NCBI GenBank assembly: GCA_031264895.1
Contig: JAISDI010000108.1
Coordinates: 1 to 6,517, forward strand
DNA from: Endomicrobium sp.
Lineage (GTDB): Bacteria > Elusimicrobiota > Endomicrobiia > Endomicrobiales > Endomicrobiaceae
Reading direction: 5' to 3'
DNA length: 6,517 bases
The notes below the pieces were generated by a model. The model made no database searches and was not told the origin of the DNA. It was given only the letters and a program-made list of their open reading frames with translations. Position 1 is the first letter of the stretch. Each line of letters starts with the position of its first letter. The translations under genes and the position numbers were made by a program. Positions 1 to 5,758 of this stretch are shown here, piece by piece.

Positions 1-750
1 GGCTTCGGATTTGGCTTCCTTAAAAACTTTATGTCTTACTGTTGCCATCTGAGGACGGTGTCTGGGCGTAAGAATAGTCGCCATGATATTTCCGCCGAAT
101 GCCGGCCTTGTTTGTAAAAGGTTTCTTGTCTGCGTATCGACTTCAAGAGAAGTGCAGTCCGCCGTTAAACCCGTCTGTATTCTTGCCGCGACTCTTGAGG
201 CAAACGAACGGCCTATGTTTGTCGCTCCCATTAAAATTATTTCGGGTTTTTCGTTTTGTATCAGCTGCGTTAAAATCGCGGAATAAGGATCGTCTTGAAA
301 TTCAGCAAATACAGGGTCGTCAAAAACGTAAACTTTATTTGCTCCTCTGTCGATCAAATCCTGTGATTTTGCTTTAATTTCCGAACCTATTAAAACGGCG
401 CACAGCGGAACTTCAAGCTGCTGCGCAAGCCTTTTTCCTTCGTTAAGCAGTTCAAATACCACGCTTGAGATTTCTCCGTGTCTTTGTTCAGCGTAAACCC
501 AGACGCCTCTGTAATCGTCTTTATTTATTGATGCTTTCGGAGCGTCTTTTTTGAGTTCTATGGCTTTAAATTTGCATGTTTCCACGCAAGCTCCGCAATA
601 TGTGCATTTGTTTACGTCTATAACGGCAAGCTGCTGTTTTCTGGGGTGGTCGGGTCTTTCCGTCATGGAGATGACGCCGAAAGGACATGCTCCGACGCAC
701 AATTTACAGCCTACGCATTTATCGGTCAAAATCTGTATACTGTTTGACAT
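1..750 (-). CDS. etfA: Electron transfer flavoprotein alpha subunit with N-terminal 2[4Fe-4S] ferredoxin domain (3' partial)
   Basis: The frame is open for 250 codons from the ATG ending at 750 to the window edge, so the C-terminus is missing. Residues 1-65 form a ferredoxin domain with two four-cysteine motifs: C12, C15, C18, C22 (followed by Pro) and C49, C52, C55, C59. This is enough for two [4Fe-4S] clusters. From about residue 79 (DDYRGVWVYAEQRHGE) an ordinary EtfA N-terminal domain begins. It continues through the conserved stretch TRPAFGGNIMATI and HRPQMATVR near residues 217-240. The FAD-binding C-terminal domain, roughly 140-150 residues, lies beyond the window. EtfA pairs with EtfB from the gene just upstream and passes electrons between flavins and the acyl-CoA dehydrogenase. 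The ferredoxin fusion is known from CarE of Acetobacterium and related anaerobe EtfAs, where it probably links the flavins to soluble ferredoxin. Calling it bifurcating is inference, because the FAD domain cannot be seen. The G-run Shine-Dalgarno at 761-765 is 10 nt from the start. Confidence 0.95.
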   Translation of the reverse strand, partial: MSNSIQILTDKCVGCKLCVGACPFGVISMTERPDHPRKQQLAVIDVNKCTYCGACVETCKFKAIELKKDAPKASINKDDYRGVWVYAEQRHGEISSVVFELLNEGKRLAQQLEVPLCAVLIGSEIKAKSQDLIDRGANKVYVFDDPVFAEFQDDPYSAILTQLIQNEKPEIILMGATNIGRSFASRVAARIQTGLTADCTSLEVDTQTRNLLQTRPAFGGNIMATILTPRHRPQMATVRHKVFKEAKSEA

Positions 751-754
751 TTAA

Positions 755-772
755 TATATTCCCCCGAATATA
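755..772 (-). promoter_or_regulatory. Small hairpin carrying the etfA Shine-Dalgarno in its loop
   Basis: In the 27-nt etfB-etfA gap the + strand reads TATATTC (755-761), CCCC (762-765), GAATATA (766-772), a perfect 7-bp inverted repeat with a 4-nt loop. In the mRNA the loop is GGGG, and with one stem G it forms the only Shine-Dalgarno-like sequence before the etfA ATG. The stem has a single G-C pair, so it would be weak. It could expose the ribosome site in a loop or partly mask it. A regulatory role is inference; the pairing itself is plain in the sequence. Confidence 0.4.
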
Positions 773-777
773 AAATC

Positions 778-1563
778 TTAAATTAAACCGGTTTCCGTCA
801 TTTTCTTTACGAGAGCCGCCGCAACTTCCGGCGCTTCTCCGGTAAACTTTTCTCCGCCGACTCTTTGCGGAGGCGTGAAAATTTTCATTACTTGAGTAGG
901 CGAACCGTTAAGCCCAGTCCTTTGCGTGTCCGCGCCGATCGCAGCCGCGTCAAGCATTTTTATAACGGCTTTTTTTGCGGCCATTTTGCCTTTTAAAGAA
1001 GGAATGCGCGGAGTGTTTATTTCTTTAACTACGGTCAAAAGCGCGGGAACCGGAGTTTCGATCACGTCGTATCCGTCTTCCATCATTCTTTCGACCTTCA
1101 TGGTTTTATCGTTTATGTCTTCGATTTTTCTTACATATGCGACATGGGGAATGTTTAGCATTTCGGCAATGCCAGGGCCTACCTGCGCGGTGTCGCCGTC
1201 GGTAGCCTGTTTGCCGCAAAATATTACTCCGTAATCGCCGATATGTTTTATCGCGCCGGAAAGCGCGTAAGAGGTTGCGAGAGTGTCCGCGCCGCCGAAA
1301 GCTCTGTCGCTTATCAGTACGGCTTCGTCGGCTCCTCTTGAAATCGCTTCTCTTAAAGCGGTTTCAGCCTGCGGAGGCCCCATTGTAATAACTATAACTT
1401 TTGCTCCGATTCTTTCTTTAAGCCTCACGCCTTCTTCTATGGCGTACTCGTCAAAAGGATTGATGATCGATTCAACGCCTTCTCTTTTAAGCCTTCCGCT
1501 TTCCGCGTCGATTTGAACGTCGGTAGTGTTGGGAACCTGCTTTATGCAAACTATTATATTCAT
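778..1563 (-). CDS. etfB: Electron transfer flavoprotein beta subunit
   Basis: This 261-residue protein has the usual EtfB length and is recognisable throughout. It opens with MNIIVCIKQVPNT, then NPFDEYAIEEGVRLKE (35-50), ITMGPPQAE (59-67), DRAFGGADTLATS (86-98) and ATDGDTAQVGP (120-130). The family signature region lies near 157-180 and ends in ETPVPALLTVVKE (169-181). EtfB forms a heterodimer with EtfA and moves electrons to or from acyl-CoA dehydrogenase. The motifs at 59-67, 86-98 and 120-130 are those I associate with EtfB of clostridial Bcd-Etf complexes, where this subunit binds a second FAD that splits NADH electrons rather than the AMP found in mitochondrial-type Etf. That assignment rests on recalled family resemblance. 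The start is supported by AGGGG at 1573-1577, 9 nt upstream. The gene sits 23 nt after the dehydrogenase and 27 nt before etfA, the same order as carC-carD-carE. Confidence 0.96.
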   Translation of the reverse strand: MNIIVCIKQVPNTTDVQIDAESGRLKREGVESIINPFDEYAIEEGVRLKERIGAKVIVITMGPPQAETALREAISRGADEAVLISDRAFGGADTLATSYALSGAIKHIGDYGVIFCGKQATDGDTAQVGPGIAEMLNIPHVAYVRKIEDINDKTMKVERMMEDGYDVIETPVPALLTVVKEINTPRIPSLKGKMAAKKAVIKMLDAAAIGADTQRTGLNGSPTQVMKIFTPPQRVGGEKFTGEAPEVAAALVKKMTETGLI

Positions 1564-1586
1564 CGTGTATAACCCCTAAGCAATAT

Positions 1587-2753
1587 TTATTTCGCTTTTG
1601 CCGATTCTTTTATCAGGTTGAGAGCTATTTCGTTTTTTTGAATCTGGCTTGTGCCTTCGTAAAGCGTGGTTATTTTTGCGTCTCTCATCATTTTTTCTAC
1701 GGGATATTCCCTGCAATAGCCGTACCCGCCAAAAATCTGCACCGCGTTTGTGGTAACTTTCATTGCGGTTTCCGAGCAGAAAAGTTTTGCCATTGCAGAT
1801 TCTTTGCTGGTTCTTGTTCCGGTGCCTTTGTCTATATTTCTTGCCACCGTGTAAAGCAGACATCTTGCGGCTTCAACTTCCGTAGCCATGTCCGCAAGCA
1901 TATGCTGAATTCCCTGAAACGAAGAAATCGTCTGACCGAACTGCACTCTTTTTCTTGCGTATGTTACGGCTTCGTCTAAAGCGCCTGCGGCTATTCCTAA
2001 AGCCTGCGCGGCAACGCCCGGACGGGAATTGTCTAAAGTAGCCTGCGCGATCATGAGGCCGTGTCCTTCTTTGCCTAAAAGCTGGTCTTTGTGTATTTTG
2101 CAATTATTGAATACAAGCTCTCTTGTAGAAGAAGCTCTGATGCCCATCTTTTTTTCTTTTTTACCGAAATCAAAGCCAGGCATACCTTTTTCAAGAATGA
2201 AACATGAAATTCCTCTTGCGCCTCTTGAGGGGTTCGTTTTTGCAAAAACCGTATAAGTTTCCGCATCGCCGCCGTTAGTGATAAAACATTTTGTGCCGTT
2301 TAAAATATAGTAATCGCCGTCTTTAACCGCGGTGGTTCTCATGCCCGTTGCGTCTGAACCGGCTTCCGCTTCGGTCAAACCGAATGCCGCAAGCTTTTTT
2401 CCTGAAGCTATGTCCGGAAGATATTTTTGTTTCTGTTCTTCGTTTCCCGCTATGAGAATAGGGAGCGTTCCTAAAGCCGTTGCGGCAAGCGATAAAGCTA
2501 CCGCGCCGTCAACTTTGCAAAGTTCTTCGACGACTAAAACCAATCCCATGATTCCTTTGCCAAAACCGCCGTACTCTTCTGGAATATATACTCCGCACAA
2601 GTCCGCCTGCGCAAATTCTTTGACTATTTCCCATGGAAACTCTTCTTTTTCGTCATAATGTTCTCTTACAGCTTTCATTTTTTCCTGAGCGATAGTTCTT
2701 GCAGTTTCAATCATCATTTGTTCTTCTTCAGACAGAAAATAATCCATAGTCAT
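1587..2753 (-). CDS. Acyl-CoA dehydrogenase (short-chain / butyryl-CoA dehydrogenase-like, Etf-linked)
   Basis: This 388-residue FAD enzyme has normal family length. Acyl-CoA dehydrogenase signature 1 is GLTEAEAGSD at 125-134, and signature 2 runs from Q339 to D358 around FGGYGYCREYP. The flavin-contact segment FITNG is at 157-161. The YEGT motif at 365-368 puts the catalytic base at Glu366, the position used by short-chain and butyryl-CoA dehydrogenases. It interconverts an acyl-CoA and its trans-2-enoyl-CoA and exchanges electrons with the EtfBA pair encoded next. The substrate cannot be read from sequence; DNSRPGVAAQALG at 241-253 differs from the DGGRIGIAAQALG form I associate with many butyryl-CoA dehydrogenases. 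With a bifurcating Etf the physiological direction could be enoyl reduction. Two ATGs lie close together (MTM). The first is chosen because GAGGAG at 2761-2766 is 7 nt from it; this SD overlaps the end of the rnc stop region. The gene follows rnc by 13 nt. Confidence 0.95.
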   Translation of the reverse strand: MTMDYFLSEEEQMMIETARTIAQEKMKAVREHYDEKEEFPWEIVKEFAQADLCGVYIPEEYGGFGKGIMGLVLVVEELCKVDGAVALSLAATALGTLPILIAGNEEQKQKYLPDIASGKKLAAFGLTEAEAGSDATGMRTTAVKDGDYYILNGTKCFITNGGDAETYTVFAKTNPSRGARGISCFILEKGMPGFDFGKKEKKMGIRASSTRELVFNNCKIHKDQLLGKEGHGLMIAQATLDNSRPGVAAQALGIAAGALDEAVTYARKRVQFGQTISSFQGIQHMLADMATEVEAARCLLYTVARNIDKGTGTRTSKESAMAKLFCSETAMKVTTNAVQIFGGYGYCREYPVEKMMRDAKITTLYEGTSQIQKNEIALNLIKESAKAK

Positions 2754-2766
2754 GTTAATGCTCCTC

Positions 2767-3450
2767 TCAAGTTAAGGTTTTCTTTATATTCTTCAAGGCC
2801 TTTTCGGCGGCGGACTGCTGGGCTTCTTTTTTGGAATGCCCAAAGCCTTTTCCTAAAAGCCGGTTTTTCACGTAAACCGCCACTTCAAAATTTTTGTCGT
2901 GGTCGGGACCTAATTCTTTTAAAACTTTATATTCAGGCAAAACTTTATATTCAAACTGAGCGATTTCCTGAAGCCTGCTTTTATAATCGGTTATTATTAT
3001 TTCGCGCTGCTTGTCAAAAAACTTCAAAACAAATTTTTTGGCTTCTTCCTGTCCGCCGTCAAGATAGACAGCACACACTAAAGCTTCAAAAACGTCGCAA
3101 AGCAAGGCTTCTCTGTTTCTGGCTTCTTTCGTGTCGTCGCTTCTGCCCAATAAAATAAAATCGCCCAGCTTAATTTCCTTTGCCCATACGCTTAAATTCT
3201 GCGATGAGATAATTTGAGATTTTAACTGGGAGAGTTTTCCTTCAGTTTCATCGGAATATCTGCGGTATAACGATTCGGCGACAATAGCGGACAAAATACT
3301 GTCGCCCAGAAATTCCATCCGCTCGTTATATAGTTTCGGCCCCGATTCAGCCGCGTAAGATTTATGGGTAAGAGCGGTTATTAAAACTTCAAGGTTATTG
3401 AATTTGTATTCAATAACCTTTTGAAGTTCTTCAAGACTTTTATTCGACAT
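2767..3450 (-). CDS. rnc: Ribonuclease III
   Basis: This 227-residue protein is a normal-size RNase III, a Mg-dependent endonuclease that cuts double-stranded RNA in rRNA processing and mRNA control. The nuclease domain (about 5-150) contains the signature ERMEFLGDS at 43-51. The four acidic catalytic positions are all present: Glu46, Asp50, Asp119 and Glu122 (DVFEALVCAVYLDGG). The C-terminal part from about 156 is a double-stranded RNA binding domain, ending in SKKEAQQSAAEKALKNI. Its start overlaps the last 11 nt of fabF. I see no Shine-Dalgarno: the leader is an A7 run directly before the ATG region, so translation probably depends on ribosomes terminating on fabF. A long hairpin occupies codons 8-22 and may be a self-cleavage site. 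The segment LGRSDDTKEARNREA (101-115) lacks the usual Gly-Gly before Arg-Asn, which looks like tolerated variation. Confidence 0.97.
   Translation of the reverse strand: MSNKSLEELQKVIEYKFNNLEVLITALTHKSYAAESGPKLYNERMEFLGDSILSAIVAESLYRRYSDETEGKLSQLKSQIISSQNLSVWAKEIKLGDFILLGRSDDTKEARNREALLCDVFEALVCAVYLDGGQEEAKKFVLKFFDKQREIIITDYKSRLQEIAQFEYKVLPEYKVLKELGPDHDKNFEVAVYVKNRLLGKGFGHSKKEAQQSAAEKALKNIKKTLT
2921..2956 (-). repeat. 18-nt tandem repeat inside rnc (EYKVL twice)
   Basis: AAAACTTTATATTCA occurs at 2921-2935 and again at 2939-2953. The full 18-nt units match at 16 of 18 positions. In protein they encode EYKVLP followed by EYKVLK at the entry to the dsRNA-binding domain. Compared with the usual family pattern (LPEYKV after a short linker) the segment does not appear longer, so it is more likely chance or local conversion than an insertion. 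Confidence 0.7.
3385..3428 (-). promoter_or_regulatory. Long hairpin in the first codons of rnc, candidate RNase III autoregulatory site
   Basis: On the + strand AAGGTTATTGAAT (3391-3403) is followed by the 4-nt loop TTGT (3404-3407) and the exact reverse complement ATTCAATAACCTT (3408-3420). Skipping two unpaired bases (3421-3422), GAAGTT (3423-3428) pairs with AACTTC (3385-3390). This gives 19 pairs with one 2-nt bulge, covering codons 8 to 22 of rnc. Such a stem approaches the size RNase III can cut, and rnc self-cleavage through hairpins at the mRNA 5' end is established in E. coli. A further GGTTATT copy at 3376-3382 could compete for 3412-3418 and give an alternative fold. The mRNA reads UUUU just after the stem, so weak termination cannot be excluded, but the stem is AU-rich. 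Confidence 0.5.
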
Positions 3451-4681
3451 ATTTTTTTACTATTGTCGTCGCGTTATGACCGCCGAAACCCAATGAATTT
3501 GAAAGAGCGCAGTTTATCTGGGCGTCTCTTGCAATATTGGGAACATAGTCGAGATCGCATTCGGGATCGGGCGTTTCATAATTGATAGTCGGGTGAATAA
3601 AGCCGGCGTTCATTGAAAGAACGACAGCCGCAAGCTCTACGCCCGCCGCTGCGCCTAAAAGATGCCCCGTCATAGATTTTGTAGACGAAATGGGTATTTT
3701 ATAAGCCCTTTCTCCGAAAACCTTTTTTATCGCGGCAGTTTCGGTTTTATCGTTTAATCCCGTAGACGTGCCATGCGCGTTGATATAATCGACTTCTTCC
3801 TTTGAAATTCCCGCGTCGGCTATGGCTTTTTCCATCGCCAAAATTGCCGCCGCGCCTTTCGGGTCGGGAGCGGTCATATGATAGGCATCGTCTGAAGCTC
3901 CGTATCCCGCTAACTCAGCGTATATTTTCGCGCCTCTGTTTAAAGCATGTTCCAACGTTTCAAATATGATAATACCGGCGCCTTCGCCCATGACGAAACC
4001 GTCGCGGTTTTTGTCAAAAGGTCTTGAGGCTTTCTGCGGCTCGTCGTTTCTTTGCGAAACCGCTTTCATATTGCAAAAGCCCGCAAGACCCAAAGGAGTA
4101 ATTACGCCTTCCGCTCCGCCGGAAACGATAATATCGGCGTCTCCAAAACGAAGTATTCTTAAAGCGTCTCCCATGGCGTGATTTGCTGAAGCGCAAGCGC
4201 TTGTCACGGCATAATTAGGCCCTGTAAAACCATACTGAATCGCAATTTCTCCGGGAAGCATGTTTGTAATGATCATGGGAATCAGGAAAGGACTTACCCT
4301 TTTTGCGCCTTTCTCAAGAAGAGTTTTTTCTTCTTCTTCGATTACATCTAAACCGCCCATACCGGTGCCGGTGACCACACCGATTCTTGACATGTCTTCT
4401 TTTGAGAAATCAAGCCCGGAATCTTCTATAGCTATTTTTGCGGCAGCCATACCGAGCTGCGTAAATCTCGCCATTCTTTTGGTTTTTTTTCTGTCAATAA
4501 AGTTTTCCGGTTTAAAATCTTTTATGTAACCGCTGATTTTAGAGGAAAAATTACTGACGTCAAAATGTTCGATGGCGGAAATTCCGGATTTGCCGTTTCT
4601 TAAAGATTCGGTAAATTCATTATTTCCAGTACCTATAGGAGAAACTACTCCTATACCCGTTATCACTATTCTTTTTTTCAT
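3440..4681 (-). CDS. fabF: 3-oxoacyl-[acyl-carrier-protein] synthase II
   Basis: This 413-residue condensing enzyme (KAS II) adds two carbons from malonyl-ACP to a growing acyl-ACP in the cytoplasm. The Cys-His-His triad is visible: Cys163 in TSACASANHAMGDA, His303 in NAHGTSTGLND and His340 in TKSMTGHLLGAAAG, with the conserved Lys335. The C-terminal LGFGGHN contains the gating Phe399. The Cys-His-His arrangement separates it from FabH, which has Cys-His-Asn. The start MKKRIVITGIGVVSPIG is the usual family N-terminus, and AAGG at 4689-4692 lies 7 nt upstream. It follows acpP, its carrier partner, by 22 nt and overlaps rnc by 11 nt. An A8 run at 4483-4490 encodes RKKTK and appears to be read normally. 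Confidence 0.98.
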   Translation of the reverse strand: MKKRIVITGIGVVSPIGTGNNEFTESLRNGKSGISAIEHFDVSNFSSKISGYIKDFKPENFIDRKKTKRMARFTQLGMAAAKIAIEDSGLDFSKEDMSRIGVVTGTGMGGLDVIEEEEKTLLEKGAKRVSPFLIPMIITNMLPGEIAIQYGFTGPNYAVTSACASANHAMGDALRILRFGDADIIVSGGAEGVITPLGLAGFCNMKAVSQRNDEPQKASRPFDKNRDGFVMGEGAGIIIFETLEHALNRGAKIYAELAGYGASDDAYHMTAPDPKGAAAILAMEKAIADAGISKEEVDYINAHGTSTGLNDKTETAAIKKVFGERAYKIPISSTKSMTGHLLGAAAGVELAAVVLSMNAGFIHPTINYETPDPECDLDYVPNIARDAQINCALSNSLGFGGHNATTIVKKYVE

Positions 4682-4703
4682 TGTAATGCCTTAAAAAATA
4701 AAA

Positions 4704-4946
4704 TTATTTGCCTGCTGCGTGAGCTTTGATGTATTCTACGGCATTGCCTACTGTCTGTATTTTTTCTGCTTCTTCATCGGGAATTTCAATGCCGAACTCT
4801 TCTTCAAAAGCCATTACAAGTTCAACCGTATCAAGTGAATCCGCGCCTAAATCATTGACAAAAGACGCTCCGGTTACTACTTCAGCAGGATCAACGCCTA
4901 ACTGCTCAACAATAATTTCTTTTACTCTCGCTTCTGTATCTGCCAT
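4704..4946 (-). CDS. acpP: Acyl carrier protein
   Basis: This 80-residue acidic protein is a standard type II ACP. The phosphopantetheine attachment motif GADSLDTVEL places the modified serine at Ser37, followed by the recognition helix VELVMAFEEEFGIEIPDEEAEKI. It carries acyl chains between FabD, FabG and FabF, all encoded alongside. The start is set by a strong AAGGGGG at 4954-4960, 7 nt from the ATG, which suits the high ACP amounts cells need. It is preceded by the longest gap of the operon (68 nt) and ends 22 nt before fabF. The Ala-rich tail AHAAGK is unremarkable. Confidence 0.98.
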   Translation of the reverse strand: MADTEARVKEIIVEQLGVDPAEVVTGASFVNDLGADSLDTVELVMAFEEEFGIEIPDEEAEKIQTVGNAVEYIKAHAAGK

Positions 4947-5014
4947 TTTACTGCCCCCTTTTTCTTGTTTTCAACTTCTTATTTTTATTAGGCAGGCTTT
5001 CGCCGCCGTTTTTA
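4947..5014 (-). promoter_or_regulatory. fabG-acpP intercistronic leader with GAAA-capped GC hairpin
   Basis: In mRNA sense, directly after the fabG stop, the sequence GGCGGC GAAA GCC U GCC (5007 down to 4991) folds into six G-C pairs closed by a GAAA tetraloop with one bulged U. It is followed by an A-rich, unstructured stretch and then AAGGGGG, the acpP ribosome site. No U-run follows the stem, so it is not a normal terminator. It could protect or define the 5' end of a processed acpP message, allowing ACP to be made in excess. I see no clear promoter in the gap. The function is inferred from position and structure only. Confidence 0.4.
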
Positions 5015-5758
5015 TTACATGTACATTCCGCCGTTTACCGAAAGAACGTGTCCCGTTATATATGACGAATCGTCGCTTGCAAAAAATAAAGCCGCTTTTG
5101 CTACGTCCGAAGCTTCGCCGAGTTTTTTAAGCGGTATCATGTCTGCCATCGCTTTTTTGGCTTCGTCGCTTAAAGCTTCGGTCATTGCAGTGCGTATAAA
5201 TCCCGGGGCTATCGCGTTTACAAGAATATTTCTTGAAGCAAACTCTTTTGCACAAGTTTTCGTCATCGCTATCACGCCGCCTTTTGCCGCGGAATAATTT
5301 ATCTGTCCCAAATTGCCCATCTGCCCTACTACCGAAGCTATATTTATGATTCTTCCTTCTCTTTGCTTAAACATAGGTTTCGATACGGCTTTAGTACAGT
5401 TGAACACGCCTTTCAAATTTACCGCTATTACCGCATCCCATTGATCTTCTGTCATTCTCAAGACGAGATTGTCTTTGGTTATGCCGGCATTGTTCACTAG
5501 TATATCTATTTTCGCAAATTTGTCAAGCGAGCTTTTTACAAGATTTTCACAATCTTCAAGTTTTGCAGCGTTTCCGGCGACAGATATTGTCTCTACCGCA
5601 AATTTCGCCTTTATTTCGTCCGCCGTTTTTTGCGACAATTCGGCGTTGATATCCGATATTACAATATTTGCGCCCTCCTGAGCAAACGTTTCGGCTATTG
5701 CTCTTCCTATTCCCTGTGCCGAACCGGTTATGACCGCCGTTTTACCTTTAAGTTTCAT
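5015..5758 (-). CDS. fabG: 3-oxoacyl-[acyl-carrier-protein] reductase
   Basis: This 247-residue short-chain dehydrogenase reduces 3-ketoacyl-ACP to 3-hydroxyacyl-ACP. The Rossmann glycine motif TGSAQGIG is at 11-18 and NNAG at 89-92. The catalytic tetrad is Asn114, Ser142, Tyr155 and Lys159 (YSAAK). The C-terminus SVNGGMYM is typical of FabG. Cofactor residues are unusual for FabG: Asp36 ends strand 2 (VISDIN), and position 15 is Gln where E. coli FabG has Arg. In the SDR superfamily an acidic residue at the end of strand 2 favours NADH, so NADH use is predicted. The start overlaps the fabD stop by ATGA, with AGGAG at 5767-5771, 8 nt upstream, so the two are probably translationally coupled. 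The position between fabD and acpP supports FabG over another SDR. Confidence 0.96.
   Translation of the reverse strand: MKLKGKTAVITGSAQGIGRAIAETFAQEGANIVISDINAELSQKTADEIKAKFAVETISVAGNAAKLEDCENLVKSSLDKFAKIDILVNNAGITKDNLVLRMTEDQWDAVIAVNLKGVFNCTKAVSKPMFKQREGRIINIASVVGQMGNLGQINYSAAKGGVIAMTKTCAKEFASRNILVNAIAPGFIRTAMTEALSDEAKKAMADMIPLKKLGEASDVAKAALFFASDDSSYITGHVLSVNGGMYM

Noticed and set aside
2921..2956. 18-nt tandem repeat in rnc as a possible recent insertion in the dsRNA-binding domain
   Set aside because: The protein segment has about the usual family length, so nothing seems to have been added. Recorded as a repeat only.
3440..3460. A7 run before the fabF stop as a frameshift site making a FabF-RNase III fusion
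   Set aside because: rnc lies in the +1 frame relative to fabF, while A AAA AAA favours -1 slippage. rnc also has its own ATG and a family-typical N-terminus, so stop/start coupling is simpler.
4483..4490. A8 run in fabF (with the in-frame heptamer A AAA AAA) as a programmed frameshift site
   Set aside because: The fabF frame is intact to its normal end, and a shift would give no known product. I saw no downstream stem in support. Poly-A runs are expected where Lys codons cluster.
4682..4703. U-rich stretch after acpP as an intrinsic terminator
   Set aside because: The mRNA reads UUUUAUUUUUU after the stop codon, but I find no convincing stem directly before it, and fabF follows at once with its own ribosome site.
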